This document shows, in pieces, positions 43,401-54,560 of a stretch of 64,000 nucleotides of DNA. The notes beneath the pieces were generated by a model, which saw only the letters and a list, made by a program, of their open reading frames with translations, did no database searches and was not told the DNA's origin. Where the stretch lies: NCBI GenBank assembly GCA_030247885.1, contig JAPDRO010000010.1, positions 558,001-622,000 on the forward strand. Direction: 5' to 3'. Source of the DNA: Taxawa tesnikishii (nom. ined.) (Eukaryota > Ascomycota > Dothideomycetes > Dothideales). Position numbers and translations under genes: made by a program. Position 1 is the first letter of the stretch. Every line of letters begins with the position of its first letter.

Positions 43401-46400
43401 ACGCTGCTGGCCACGTTGGCCATCTACCAACTCCCGGGATTCATGTTTCAGTCTGGGAGAACGACTGTCATGGCGTGTATTCCGATTCTACTTATCTCGC
43501 CTATCATCACGCTTTGGATTCACCATGACATCGTGGTCTACCTTTGCGTTATTGCAGGTTTCTTGGTCATACTCATTCTTGGTGCTCGTAGTATCATATC
43601 TCAGTGGAGCTCTTGGTTCCTGAAGATTCCTATCGTCTCGGATACTGAGGTTGTCAACTGGTACGTTAAGAAGGCAGAGGCAAAGGGCATCACTCTCCCA
43701 GAAGGCGTGGCAGACCTGGGTCCAACACCGCTTCCTCGGACGGCTCTTCTGAACGCGGTACTCAAGGAGGTCAATCGCCACCCTTGGACTAAGCCCACCC
43801 CAGACGAATTTGTAAAGAAACTGGCGGAAGGCTACTCGGCTACCATGTTCCTGATGGATTGGTATACTAAGTATTCGAGAACTAAAATGCCGTACCGTTA
43901 CAGCCCAACGTGGAATCTCCAGGCTAAGACTGCCATTGACACTCTGAAGGACATGCAGAAGGGACTCAAGCTGCACAACGCATTCCTCCACTGGCGCCAC
44001 GCCGGTGACGAGGTCTGGTGCGGTATCCTCTACTTCGTCATTGCCCTTATGGACAAATGGGTCGCATTGATCTCCGGCGGCTCTCTTGTCGGTCTCTCCG
44101 ACGCCGACAGCCAGATCTTCCGTCTTGCAGTTGGCTTCGGTCTCGCTTACTATCTAATCGCTGCAGTATGCCTCGACGGCGTTGCTCAACCTCTCTGGAT
44201 GATGGCGAACAAGAAAACCGCTCAGCCTATCACTTCTCTGGCGTATCTCAAGCAGGTGGCTATCAACGACGCCATCGCACGACGACATCTGTACTGGAGC
44301 TCCTTTGTCAAGTTTTTCTTCACACACATCTGGGGTCTTGCCGTCTCTGCGTCGCTCATGTGGTCGTTTGAGGAATCGCGCGATGCGACAATCATGTATC
44401 TGGCCTACTGTGGCGCCTACACTGGCCTTCTTTGGTATCAGTACAACAGGATCTACTGCGGACCCCGCGCGCTGAAGAACCTCCTCACAGCTGCTGTCGT
44501 CGGTCTAGTGACTGGCCCTGTGCTTCATCGCGCTGTGCCGCATTTTGAGTATAGCAGCGTCATTGCTCTTGCTGCCGGAACCTGGGCGGCCGCGATCACT
44601 TCGTTGTTCACGGCCAACATCGGATGGCCCAGCTCAAAGATTGATCAGAAGCCTCTTGATATTGAGATGCCGCCTATTTTCTCCTACAGCAGCAGCTCTG
44701 GTGCGGATTTTTCCCAGCGGGCTCTGTCGGAAACCTGGGGTTCTGTTTGCGAGCTTCCTGCTGAGGACCGCTTCACGCTCAACCCGTCGACTCACCCAGG
44801 TGCCGAAGTCATGGAGGTGCTGTTGTCTCAGGTCAATGCCAACAAGCCACATCTCCTGCGGGCTGCTTTCCGATCATCAGACCAGTTACTCTACCGAACA
44901 GAGGAGCTCTGGAGGAACGGCGAAATCGTTGTCGAGCTTGTCCCAGTGCACCATCTTCTTTTATCCGAACACAAGATGCGAGCCATCAGTCGGACTGCTG
45001 GTGGTCGGACGCACATCATGGTTTTCTCTGGCCTTCACTCTACAGGACGCACTTTAGCTGATATCCGTCGGAATTGTAGAGTCGTCGCCGAGGCTATTAT
45101 CCAGGCCACTGCCCAGTCCAAGTTTGGCTTGTCACACGATCAGGCTGCATTGGCCGAGCTGTTGGCTGTTGACCACGAGTACGACAAACAACTCTCGATT
45201 CCGGAGGGTGTCAAGCGCCAACTCGAGATCTCCGCAACTGAGCGCTCAAGGGTCATTGATAACGGTGACAAGGAGACGCTTCATTACCTATTGCTCGGCT
45301 TGAACTGCGACACGGAATGGGACAACCTGCCAAGAAACGTCCGATTGTTCCTTCTCAAGCGGTGCTCCGGCAAGGCCTGTGACATCACCGAAGACCAAGC
45401 GAGCTGGATCCGTTCGAGGTTCTGCAAAGACAAGTCTACTGACGCTGAGGAGTACATTGAACGCTGCAATCTGGGCGTCAGTTTGTCGACGCTTGTAGTC
45501 TCTTACGCTAAGTCAGTTGCGGCAGACTACGTTTATCAAGGGTTCCCGGACGCTCTTAACGCAAGTTACGAGAGCTACGAACAGTTATTTGGCAGGCCAC
45601 TCCCAATGAACACCAGTGGCTACAAGAGAAAGCCCATAGAGGCAGCTAAGCGTGCAGTCTTCCGAGTGCTTTACGCCACGAGATTTGCGATCAAGTTCAT
45701 CGTCGTCTCGCTTGTTGCAGATCCTGAGTTCCAAAGAGAGCTGGATTATGTGATTAAGGACAAGGTCTTCCTCATCCGCTGGCCAGTAACCTTCGTCCTC
45801 AACGGAATATGGGTTTACTGCAAGACCCTGCAGAACTTCATTCTCCCCGCTTTTTTGTTCCACCGCCGCGAAACCCTTTCAGCGCTAGTCAGCAATATGA
45901 AGGGTATCAAGACGGTCATGATGAAGAATCGTGTCGTTGTTGCGAGTGTGAACGGGCCGTCGACTTGCTTCTTCAAGACGCGGCCGGATGGAAACATCCA
46001 GCTGCTTCAGTACTCGGGCCGCCATAAGCAAGAACCGGAGGGAGTTAAGCAACTCATGGCTGTCAATACCTACAACGACAAGCTCGTCCTCACTCAACAC
46101 GAAGAGTATGCCAAGGAGACCGTCGCCAACGTCTATGTCTACGAGTATCCGGCTGATCAGACGTTGGGGTCCAAGCTACCGATCTCCCGAGAATGTATCA
46201 AAGGCGGCCGCAACCGAGAACTGGTCCAGTATGACGAGAAAGGTTACATCACGTCTGGCTCTTATATCAAGGATGACAGTCCTGTTAGGTTCACATTCGA
46301 GTACCGGAAGAACGCCAAATTCGACGACGAGCTCCTCCGCGCCGAGTTCATTCTACCTCACATCAGTATGAGAGTCTCGTGGTGCTACCCCCTTCCAAGA

Positions 46401-49202
46401 CTTTCCGGCTTGAGAGGGCGTAAACGTTACGAGAGGCTGGACAGATATATCCCATACACCAAGGTCACGGAAGCCACGTTTACACAGGGCTCAGACACCT
46501 ACCACAGCACTTGGGACTATGATCACAGATGGCATCCGACCATCACCACAACACTGAATGGTCAACTGGTGCCGACGCCTCCAATGATCGAGTATGACTG
46601 GTTCGATGTGCTGAAGAAGCCAAGAAACTGCAGCTTCCTGAGCGATAACCTGCTTTTCTCCTTCAAGACCACCAAGACAAACACTGTCTCCCGCTTCCTC
46701 GGCCTCAACACCAAGTGGTACCCAATCTCGACCGGCCGTGCCAGGACTCAGCTCTGGAAGGCCTGGAAGAGCGGCAAGGATGTCGATGCTGTTACGGCGA
46801 GATGGATGGACGAAAACGCTCTGCGCAAGGAGCGCGTTCTGAGACCGTACTGGGCTGCTCGTGACATGGGCCGTCTTCGTGCTGCAGGAGAATACATCCG
46901 CGCGTACGAGGATGTTATCATGGCGAGGATCGATATCGACCCTGAGGTCAGCTCTTGGACACCGCTGGCGTTCAAGCTTCCCGATTTGTCTGCCTTTGGC
47001 CAAGGCGGTGACTCCACGATCAATACAAGGACTGCCGCTACTCAGCTGCGTGATGCGAAAGACGAACTCCATGTCCTGGCTATGGATACGGGTACCTGGC
47101 CTAATGAGGGCGGAGGTGTTTCTGCTTGCCGGCGTGATATGGTCAACGATCTCAAGACTATCAGATGGCACGTCCTCGCCGAGAACGCCAACGACTTCGG
47201 GGTTCCGAAGTTTCAGATCGAGCGAAACGTGCAATCTGTCACGGTGTTGCCTCTGTGGGGTTTGGACTTCCTTACCCCTACCCATGGAGTCTTTGAGAAC
47301 CACCTTGATTCGGAGATTCAGCGCAGGTCCCTTGATGCGATGACACCTGATATCAAGAGGAATTTCATTCCAATCCTTAGTACTCTTGTTCGATGCTCAA
47401 GGGCCATCAAGCTTGACCACAATCACCTCGGGGAGGCTGGAAGAGCTCTGGTGGACTTGAATGCTTATTTCGCGTCGACTGGTCACTGGAATGAAGTCTG
47501 GAACAGCGAGATTGTCAAGGAGACATGGCGTGAACTATGGTTGAACGAAGACATGGAGAACACACTTCCGGTGTCGCAATGGCTGAAGGCAGAATGCCCG
47601 ACTTTGCTGCACCTCGACAACGCCTTGGACATGTGGCACCGCTACCTGTTCATCTTCTCTGTCCCAGTTCCGGAGAAGATTCCGGATGTCTTCCAGGCTT
47701 CTCACCACTTCGCTGGTGCCTCGTACGGCGTTCTCTGCAAGCTCATACGCAACTGTACCCTTCATGTCTGGGACCATTGCATCAGCTGGAGAGAGGTCAC
47801 TGTCTTCCTTTCTTCCGCCATGTCTTTCGATGCACCCTTCGTCTGCTCCTCTCTCATTTCGCTCTCCCGCCTCGCATCGGTTCTAATCCTGCATCACGCA
47901 GACGTCGTGCTGCCGTGCGCTGACTTCTTCAACCCCGCCTGGGAAATAGAGCTCGGTACTCAAGAAAATACTCTAGGCCATCGCCGTGAGTACGCGCGCA
48001 AGATCGACCCCGTTGTCAATGGCATCTGCAACATGGAGAAGTTCCAGCCTATCAAGGAGATTAAATCGAAGAAGCCGACTGTCGTCATGCTGTCGCACGT
48101 GCGCTTCGTCAAGGATATCAAGAACGCGTTGCTCGCCGCCGATATCATCGTTAACGAGTGGGGCATCACGGACTACCAGCTTGACATATACGGCGATATG
48201 GAAAAGGCGCCCGCATACTCAGTTGAGTGCAAAGAGATTCTCGCGTCAAAGGGCCTGCGCGATTATGTCGCTCTCAGAGGCTTGGGCAGCCCATCGAAAG
48301 TCTTGGAAGAAGGATGGCTCTTCCTCAACTCGTCAATCTCTGAGGGTTTGCCTTTGGCTATGGGCGAGGCGGCTCTAACGGGTGTGCCTGTTGTGTGCAC
48401 AGATGTCGGCGCCTCCTTCCGTGTCGTCACAGACCCCGTCACTTGGAAGAAATTCAGTGCGGTCGTCGCGCCCAACGACCCTTATTCGCTCGCCCGGGCC
48501 CAGATCACCGTCATGGGCCTGCTGGACGAGTGGAGTGAGTTCTCTGATGATGCCAGCTTGAAGCCACGACTTCCATTGAAGCCGACGAAGGAAGAAGCAA
48601 AGCAGATCACGCAGCGCCTTTATGAGAAAGCGGATCTGCGACGCAAGCTAGGCATGATGGGCCGCGACAACGTGCTCAACAGCTTCAGCGCGGACAGATA
48701 TCTGCGCGAGCACGAGCAAATGCTCTGGGTTGGCAAACACCAGAATGTCAGCCGCTTCTCGCACCTCTCTTGGCCGGCGTCGACAGAGAGTAGCTCTGGC
48801 AGCAGCACTGCCAGGATTGACGATTTTAGAAACTCCCTCCGCAACCCTTTTGCGTCGCGCGCGACGAGCACAGTCTATTCTAACTACCCGAGCTCTGACA
48901 TCGAGATGGTCGAGCCCTTACCTCCGATGCCTATGTCGTACCAGTCCAGCAGCGCGTTGCAAGAGAAGTTTGTGCAGCCGCAGAACACGCAGATGCAGAC
49001 CCCAACGCAGTCGCAGATGGTGGAGATGGAGGCCGGAGTCGGAAGAAGGCCGAGTAAGCTGCAGGAGAGGTTTGAGCAGACGGTGGGCTTAGGCAGGAGG
49101 TTGAGTCTCAGACCGGTGTACAGACGTGTGGATACGAGTAGTCCGTTGCCGAGTCCGAGCTTGGATCTGCTGCCGCCGAGCGGCAGTAGGAGTAGGAGAT
49201 GA
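40421..49202 (+). CDS. gtb3: Gtb3-like giant membrane glycosyltransferase (GAG cluster)
   Basis: Exon 1 is 40421-40489 (MAVEYLGLHAIGWHEMTNNW), followed by a 61-bp intron (GTGCGT..AAAG). Exon 2 is 40551-49202, one open frame, giving 2,906 residues; a GTG at 40551 is the first codon of exon 2, not a start. Layout: N-terminal membrane anchor (about 24-50); a large domain (about 60-800) with repeated strand-like VYLEVSPPAY, DFELISG and MMWETVD segments that could be a TIM barrel; two clusters of transmembrane helices (about 850-1050 and 1180-1390); a long middle region; and a C-terminal GT4 domain (about 2100-2790) with SEGLPLAMGEAALTGVPVV, the E-x7-E nucleotide-sugar motif. The tail is Ser/Pro/Gln-rich. 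The GT4 part resembles bacterial PelF. In Aspergillus, Gtb3 is thought to polymerise and perhaps export galactosaminogalactan at the plasma membrane. No lesion in 8.7 kb. Confidence 0.92.
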
Positions 49203-49438
49203 GGTAGTGGAGGAGGGGAGAAGAGTGGAAGGGTTCTATGGTCATGACTCAGACAAGTAACGTGGAGAGAGGCATGAAAAAGCTGTCGAGGTTTGTAACA
49301 TGTTGATTCTGGCGTTTATTGAGAAGGATTGCCCAGACAGAAGGGAAAAGGAAGGATTCGATGTACTCATGATACCAAGGCCAATGATTTGTTAAAAGCA
49401 AGGCCCAGTGCCCGCACCGTGCCTATACTTTCACCGAT

Positions 49439-50218
49439 TTAACGATACACCTGAACATAACCGGCGAAAGTGCCCCAAACCTTCGAATAGTTCTGATATC
49501 CCCCGTTGCCGTACAGCAGTCCGCCCTGATAGCCCTGGCTGATCAGGCCTTTCGCCTGACTCGCCACACCATTCGAGTCTCCCGAATAATTGAGAATCAT
49601 CACGCTCGATTTACTTTTCAGGCTCGCCTTGATCGCCGTGCTCCCGTAGCTCTTCCACGCGGTGTACGTATCCTCGAAGGCTGTCACCATGTCCGCATAA
49701 CTATAGAACTTGGCATCGACCGCGCAGCCAGGGTTCGTCCAGACTTTGCCGTGGCTCTTGGGCATGTTGTTGCGGATGTAGCTGTACAAGCTCTTCATGT
49801 ATGGGAGGTCGGAGGTGTCTGCGGTAGCCTCGTCCACGAAAATCCCATCTAGTGCGATATTGGCGCCCTTGTACGAATTCCACTTCACGTATGTGTTGAC
49901 GTCGGTCTCGACGCTGGACAGTGCGCGCCCTGCCCAGGAGGTGTGCAGGTACCCGTAGGTGTTAACGTTCGTGTGCTTGTTGAGGGCTGCGACCGCGGCG
50001 ATATATTCAGAGTCTGGAGGAAAGGAGCCGGGTCCGCTATTTGGGTTGATAATCACATCAAAGGTGGTGTTAGGGTTTGAGGCGATGACCTTATAGACGG
50101 ATGTCCATGCGCCCGAGGATGGCCATTGGTACAGTGGTAGGGCGACTGTGAGCGCTGCGGCTATGCCGGAGTAGAGGGGCAGCGTTACTGCCAAAGCAGC
50201 GTAGGCGATATTGACCAT
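49439..50218 (-). CDS. sph3: Sph3-like spherulin-4 glycoside hydrolase (GH135, GAG cluster)
   Basis: Single exon, 259 residues, ATG 50218 (MVNIAYAALAVTLPLY). The hydrophobic N-terminus (about 1-25) is a signal peptide or anchor. The GH135 barrel shows VALPLYQWP, VIINPNSGPG, NTYGYLHTSW, IALDGIFVDE (acidic pair D129-E130) and MVTAFEDTY (E182), the three acidic positions reported as essential in Aspergillus Sph3 when matched by motif. It cleaves N-acetylgalactosamine-containing GAG and is needed for its production. It converges on gtb3, with 236 bp between the stop codons. The reading frame opens further upstream to 50488, but this ATG gives the best leader. Confidence 0.93.
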   Translation of the reverse strand: MVNIAYAALAVTLPLYSGIAAALTVALPLYQWPSSGAWTSVYKVIASNPNTTFDVIINPNSGPGSFPPDSEYIAAVAALNKHTNVNTYGYLHTSWAGRALSSVETDVNTYVKWNSYKGANIALDGIFVDEATADTSDLPYMKSLYSYIRNNMPKSHGKVWTNPGCAVDAKFYSYADMVTAFEDTYTAWKSYGSTAIKASLKSKSSVMILNYSGDSNGVASQAKGLISQGYQGGLLYGNGGYQNYSKVWGTFAGYVQVYR

Positions 50219-51565
50219 GATGAGTATAAGAAAATGAGGGAGACTCAAGAGTGTTGTATTCAGATGAGACCTGAATGCAAAGAAATGAAAGCGCACGTTG
50301 TTTCCAGCAGTAGCGTGTTGCGCGTCTAATCGAGTCTTCTTATCCTTCCGAAATTTCAAGGAAAGAATTGAGATAATAGAACCGTTCCTATACCCGTTAG
50401 GACCGTTTGTATATCGAAAGACGTTACCAACGCTAGAACAACCACGTAGCAGCCACGCGGCGGAGCGGTCCCTTACGTTTTCTTTCAACCTGCATTGCGG
50501 GACTACACAATGCCATCGTTGGCAATTCCGTTGGAGGGTTGCACCGAATGCGCTACAAAGCGCTGCACTGCGTTAAGTCTGGTACTCAGACGTCCCATTA
50601 CGGATGGGTTGTTTTTAAAAAGGAAATGCAGGTAACCCTTGTAAATCTAAGCGCAAGGCAGTTATCAGGGGATGTGTGTTTCGAAAGACAGACACCAATT
50701 GCGAGACTGTTACGCGAGAAAACAAGGAGAGAGCAAAGCGACGCGTAGCATTGTACAGTAAGATGAACGAAGACTCTAGACCCCCAGAGTTTGTCCGAGA
50801 ACGTTGGAGGGGCACTCCCGCCGCAGCCACCGCCGCATATGACTGTTGACTAGCCTGCAATTAGGACGATGATTGATTGCCGAACTCAAAGGACACACCC
50901 CAGTTCGGGCTTCCTAGCTGAAGGCTCTTTGTGTCTGAAGCTATTGTTTCGACCATATTCTCTAGGTTGTCTACCTGCTTCTGATATACCTCCTCCCTCT
51001 TTTAGTAGTCTTCTTCTCTCTCCTTGTTCTCGATCTCCATGTCACTCATGTTTCTGTCCAGCTGTAACAGAAGGGCCAAAACGCCGTTTCCGTTCGACAC
51101 ATTCGGTGTGCTATGCCCATTAACCTTTCTCCAGCTCCTGCTCTACCCCTCGCGCCTCCTTCGCTTTCCTCCACATGCGTCTGTTGCGCCTCGTACTCGC
51201 CTGCTCTGCTGCCGACTCGATTTCTTCATGGAGCGTGATCAGTGCCTGGATTGTCTTTGCCTTTTATGGGCTGTCCCTCTTGCGCTTCCCATCGTTGTGT
51301 GCCTCATCCTCCTACTCATCCCCTACGTCGCTCATATCTTTGTCCTCCCCTGGTCCTCTAGGTGTCAGAGACATGAAGTCTTGTAGCGTTTCCTGGCTGC
51401 GGTGCGCCGCGGAGGAGTTTCGACATCACGCGGTGCCCACCATCGCGATGCGACGGAGGATCTTCTGCTAATCGACTGTAGAGGATGGCGAGTTGTGTGT
51501 AAAGCTGAATCAGACAGTACCCCGGTTCCGAAACGCTCGGTTAGTAGTCGTTTTTCTCAACCATA
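50219..51565. other. sph3 upstream region and a decayed minus-strand frame
   Basis: From about 51380 down to 50900 the minus strand reads as an Arg/Glu/Lys-rich sequence (GEDKDMSDVGDE, AKTIQALITLHEEIESAAEQ, STRRNRRMWRKAKEARGVEQ) interrupted by at least five stops. It looks like the charged, coiled-coil part of a lost protein-coding gene or transposon. I could not assign it. The remainder shows nothing. Confidence 0.35.
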
Positions 51566-51567
51566 TA

Positions 51568-52916
51568 TGGTACCTCGTCAAAAGTCTCGGAATTCGCCGA
51601 ATCTAAATCCTACGCACAGATGTACTACCATATGCTTTGTACTCACAATACTAGCAATCAACTAGCAAATTAAATATGGAATAGCTCAAACATCATAGAT
51701 TTACATAGTAATTTAGGAGAAGTAATTTCCATCAATATTTGGTATAACATCCATCATTGCGAAGGCAAGCCTGAATCCTGTCTACCATGCTAGCAACACA
51801 GTTGTACACCTTCTGGTTGTCAAGTTGATCCCATGTATGAATAAGAGCATCCTCCATCCTCTCATGAACAACCTCATTACTACCAGACTAGCGATCTATG
51901 CTAGGGAAGAGCTCAAAAACTTTCTTCTTTAGCATAGCCCATACATGCTCAATAGGGTTCAGGTCTCGTGAGTATGGAGGCCAGTCTCTCAACAGATTGA
52001 TGCTATTCTTCTTCAGAAAAGCTGCTGACTTTTTGGCTGTATGAACTCCAGCATTATCCTGTTGAAACATCAGTTCTTCTTTGTACATAGGGAGCAGGCC
52101 TATACTAAGAGCATCAATGTATGAGTTTGCTGAGTAACCTTGCTTCTTTGACTCCATATCTCTGCGCATAACAATCAACTCAGTCTTTTGATCGTTGTAG
52201 ATACCACCTCATACCATAACACGTATGTCCTTGCTCTTGTTGAATGGTTGTACCTTGTCTCTATCATATGCTTGACCAGAAACACGCCATACCCAAACAG
52301 CTGATTTGCCAGCTCCACGCTCTACAGAACACTCATCTGAAAAGATGACTTTTAGCCAGTCTTCAACACTCCAATGCTTGTGTAATTCACACCATTCTCT
52401 CCTCTTTTTGGCAGTAGCCTCGGACAACAAAGGTCGCTTCTTGGCAATCCAGTCTTGGATACCCTGGTCCTTCAGAACCCGGTAGACAGTTGAATGGCTG
52501 CAATCCAGTTGGAGATCCTTCAAAAGCTCACTATAGGTTTTGAATGGATTGTTGCGTGCATAACGAAGGATAGCACGCTTTGTGCGCTCTGTGCAAGACT
52601 GTGGACGGCCTGAGCGGGGTTTGGAGAGACCTTGTGGACGTTCAGAGGCTTGGTTGATGGTCCTGTTGATGGAGGTTGCTGTTACGTTGAAGAGGTCGCG
52701 TATCTTATGCTGTGGCATACCAGCAGCAGCAGCTCCAACGATCTGATTTCTCGTAGCTGGTGAGAGCTCCTTACGGCGACGACGATTGCACGCGATTGCA
52801 GCAAGAGCACGAGTCTGAGGCGCCATAGTGGTGGTTCAATTGATAGAGGGTGTTCTAGTTTGACGCGTTGCGACGATCAAACGCGGAAGAATTCCGAGAC
52901 TTTTGACGAGGTACCA
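51568..52916 (-). mobile_element. T2 copy 1: Tc1-like element with defective transposase
   Basis: 1,349 bp with inverted ends TGGTACCTCGTCAAAAGTCT and a following CGGAATTC; TA at 51566-51567 and 52917-52918. The transposase reads from ATG 52826 (MAPQTRALAAIACNRRRRKE) to about 51732. HTH domains, FSDECSVERGAG and QQDNAGVHTA are present and SRDLNPIEHVW carries the Glu. Two stops interrupt it: TGA in the VMVWGG position (about 52207-52209) and TAG after FPSIDR (51888-51890). It sits inside the pogo2 remnant, whose N-terminal frame it cuts after EELVKY. Confidence 0.93.
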
Positions 52917-52920
52917 TATA

Positions 52921-53210
52921 CTTAACTAGCTCCTCCTCTTGTTGTGGAGTAAGCTTCTGCTGGTTGACGTTCTTGGTCTCCTGATCAGCTTGAATCCGCT
53001 TGTGTTTCCGCGACAGCGTTGAGCGATCAACGCCATGTTTAGTAGCAATCTGCTGGTATACAAGTTTGTCGCCAGGCTTCAGATTGTTAATCTCCGCAAG
53101 CGCATCTTCTATTCCTGGCATGATGGTTGATTTGTAACGCGTTGAAGTATAGGTACAGTTTGTGTTGATCGGGCGGCACGCGAATCCGGGCGGCACGCGC
53201 ACGGACACGG
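52921..53210 (-). mobile_element. pogo2-family remnant (one end plus N-terminal transposase fragment)
   Basis: The right end reads inward as CCGTGTCCGTGCGCGTGCCG, like the pogo2 terminus. The minus strand from ATG 53122 encodes MPGIEDALAEINNLKPGDKL..HGVDRSTLSRKHKRIQ..KLTPQQEEELVKY, homologous to residues 1-70 of the intact pogo2 transposase. T2 copy 1 interrupts it. The outer end joins pogo1 copy E at TA 53211-53212. Confidence 0.85.
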
Positions 53211-53212
53211 TA

Positions 53213-54560
53213 ATGGAACACTCAAACGCGACCCTTCTGGCTTCAACTACTATTTGCGCACCGCAACAACAATACAGTCAGAATCTGAGTCGCTTACTAC
53301 AACTTCCGCCTCTTCTTCTCCATCACTCTCGAGCGTCTCCTCAATTGGGCGCTTGCGTGGCCGTCCGCGCGGCTTTTTCGCCGCTGAATCCGCTTCCGCT
53401 ACCTTCGCTATCTCAAGCACTTCTTCCGTACTAAACACGAACCTGCCCTTCAATGCGACCCGCTTGCCCTTCTTCCAAGTCTCTCGCATGTTAAGAAGCT
53501 TCTCCTGTTCTTCTGCTTATTTGCGCAAAATAACGTTCTCGCTATGTGTCACTTCAAAAGCGCGAGTCATCCGCTCCGTATACCGCTTCGCCGGGGACGG
53601 AGCCTTTTGATCGCCTTGATCGTGGAATTGAACAGCGCGTTTGCTTCGTGTAGCTCGGTGCCATCTAGTGGAGAGCTGCCTAGCAGCGAAAGGTCCAGAT
53701 CAGGTTGTTGTGGAGGTGTATGGGGTTGTGAGTCCGCCGTAGTCGGCTTCGTAGGCAGCTTGTCAAGCTCCGTTATAGGGCTTAGAGGCTAGAGGCCAGC
53801 GCCTCTCCATCCACCGAGAATACTTTTAGTAGTAAGGGCTCTAGCTCTTGCGCCGATGTACATCTCCGTCTACTCTACGCGCGATATGCGGCCGGAGTCT
53901 ACTCGCAAAGCGGCGTCGGTCTCCGAAGCCAGCGCGCGCTTTAGCGGCGCAAACACGCCAACATCGAGCGGCTGGAGTATATGCGAACAATGGAGTGGCA
54001 GAATGAGCAAGTTGATTGCATCCCCCATGCAGAAGGCGATTACATTCGCAGTCATATGGCTGCTATGGCCGTCGTTGATTAGTAGTCGCCGTGCCGTAGG
54101 GTCTTCTGGCCGGGTTAAAGGCTCGAAAACGGTAGTTGGCCATCGGACGTCCAGCCGCTGTTGCTAGTCGAGAACCTCCAGTCTGGAGGCGTGTGTGCAG
54201 GTACCCAGGCGGTGTTGGTGTGTTTTGCCTTGAAGATGATCAAGGGAGGCACAGCTTCTCCGGCAGCGCTCACACACTCAACTGCAGTTATCCACTCTTG
54301 TCTGCTTCCAATCACCTTCCAACTACTGTCGTCACGGATGTTGACTAATGCTTTTGAAGACTGACTCGCTCCGACAGTGAAGCCGGACTCGTCCATATTG
54401 TAAACGTGCTTCGGATCGTATTGGTTCTGTATCCACATCTCCGTCACCGCGTCAAACCACCTCTTTACATTGTCGTAACTCATCGCCCTGAACCGTGCGG
54501 TAACAATCTGACGCATCCAGATGCTTGTGAGCCAATGCTCGCCAATCGGTCGTTCTTGGT
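53213..54560 (-). mobile_element. pogo1 copy E, truncated and mosaic
   Basis: Starts inside the pogo1 terminal repeat (ATGGAACACTCAAACGCGAC), lacking the outermost 31 bp because the pogo2 remnant entered at the internal GGTAATGG. The first 120 bp are almost identical to copy B; later parts resemble copies D and H, and 54300-54550 is the most diverged (VTEMWIQNQYDPKHVYNMDESGF). Stops and frame changes are spread through the transposase. It ends after PIGEHWL with a 10-residue gap relative to other copies and lacks the N-terminal DNA-binding part. Confidence 0.88.

Noticed and set aside
49202-50218. Search for ega3 (GH114) to complete the GAG set
   Set aside because: No frame near sph3, agd3 or elsewhere in the window shows a GH114-like protein; absence within the window does not show absence from the genome.
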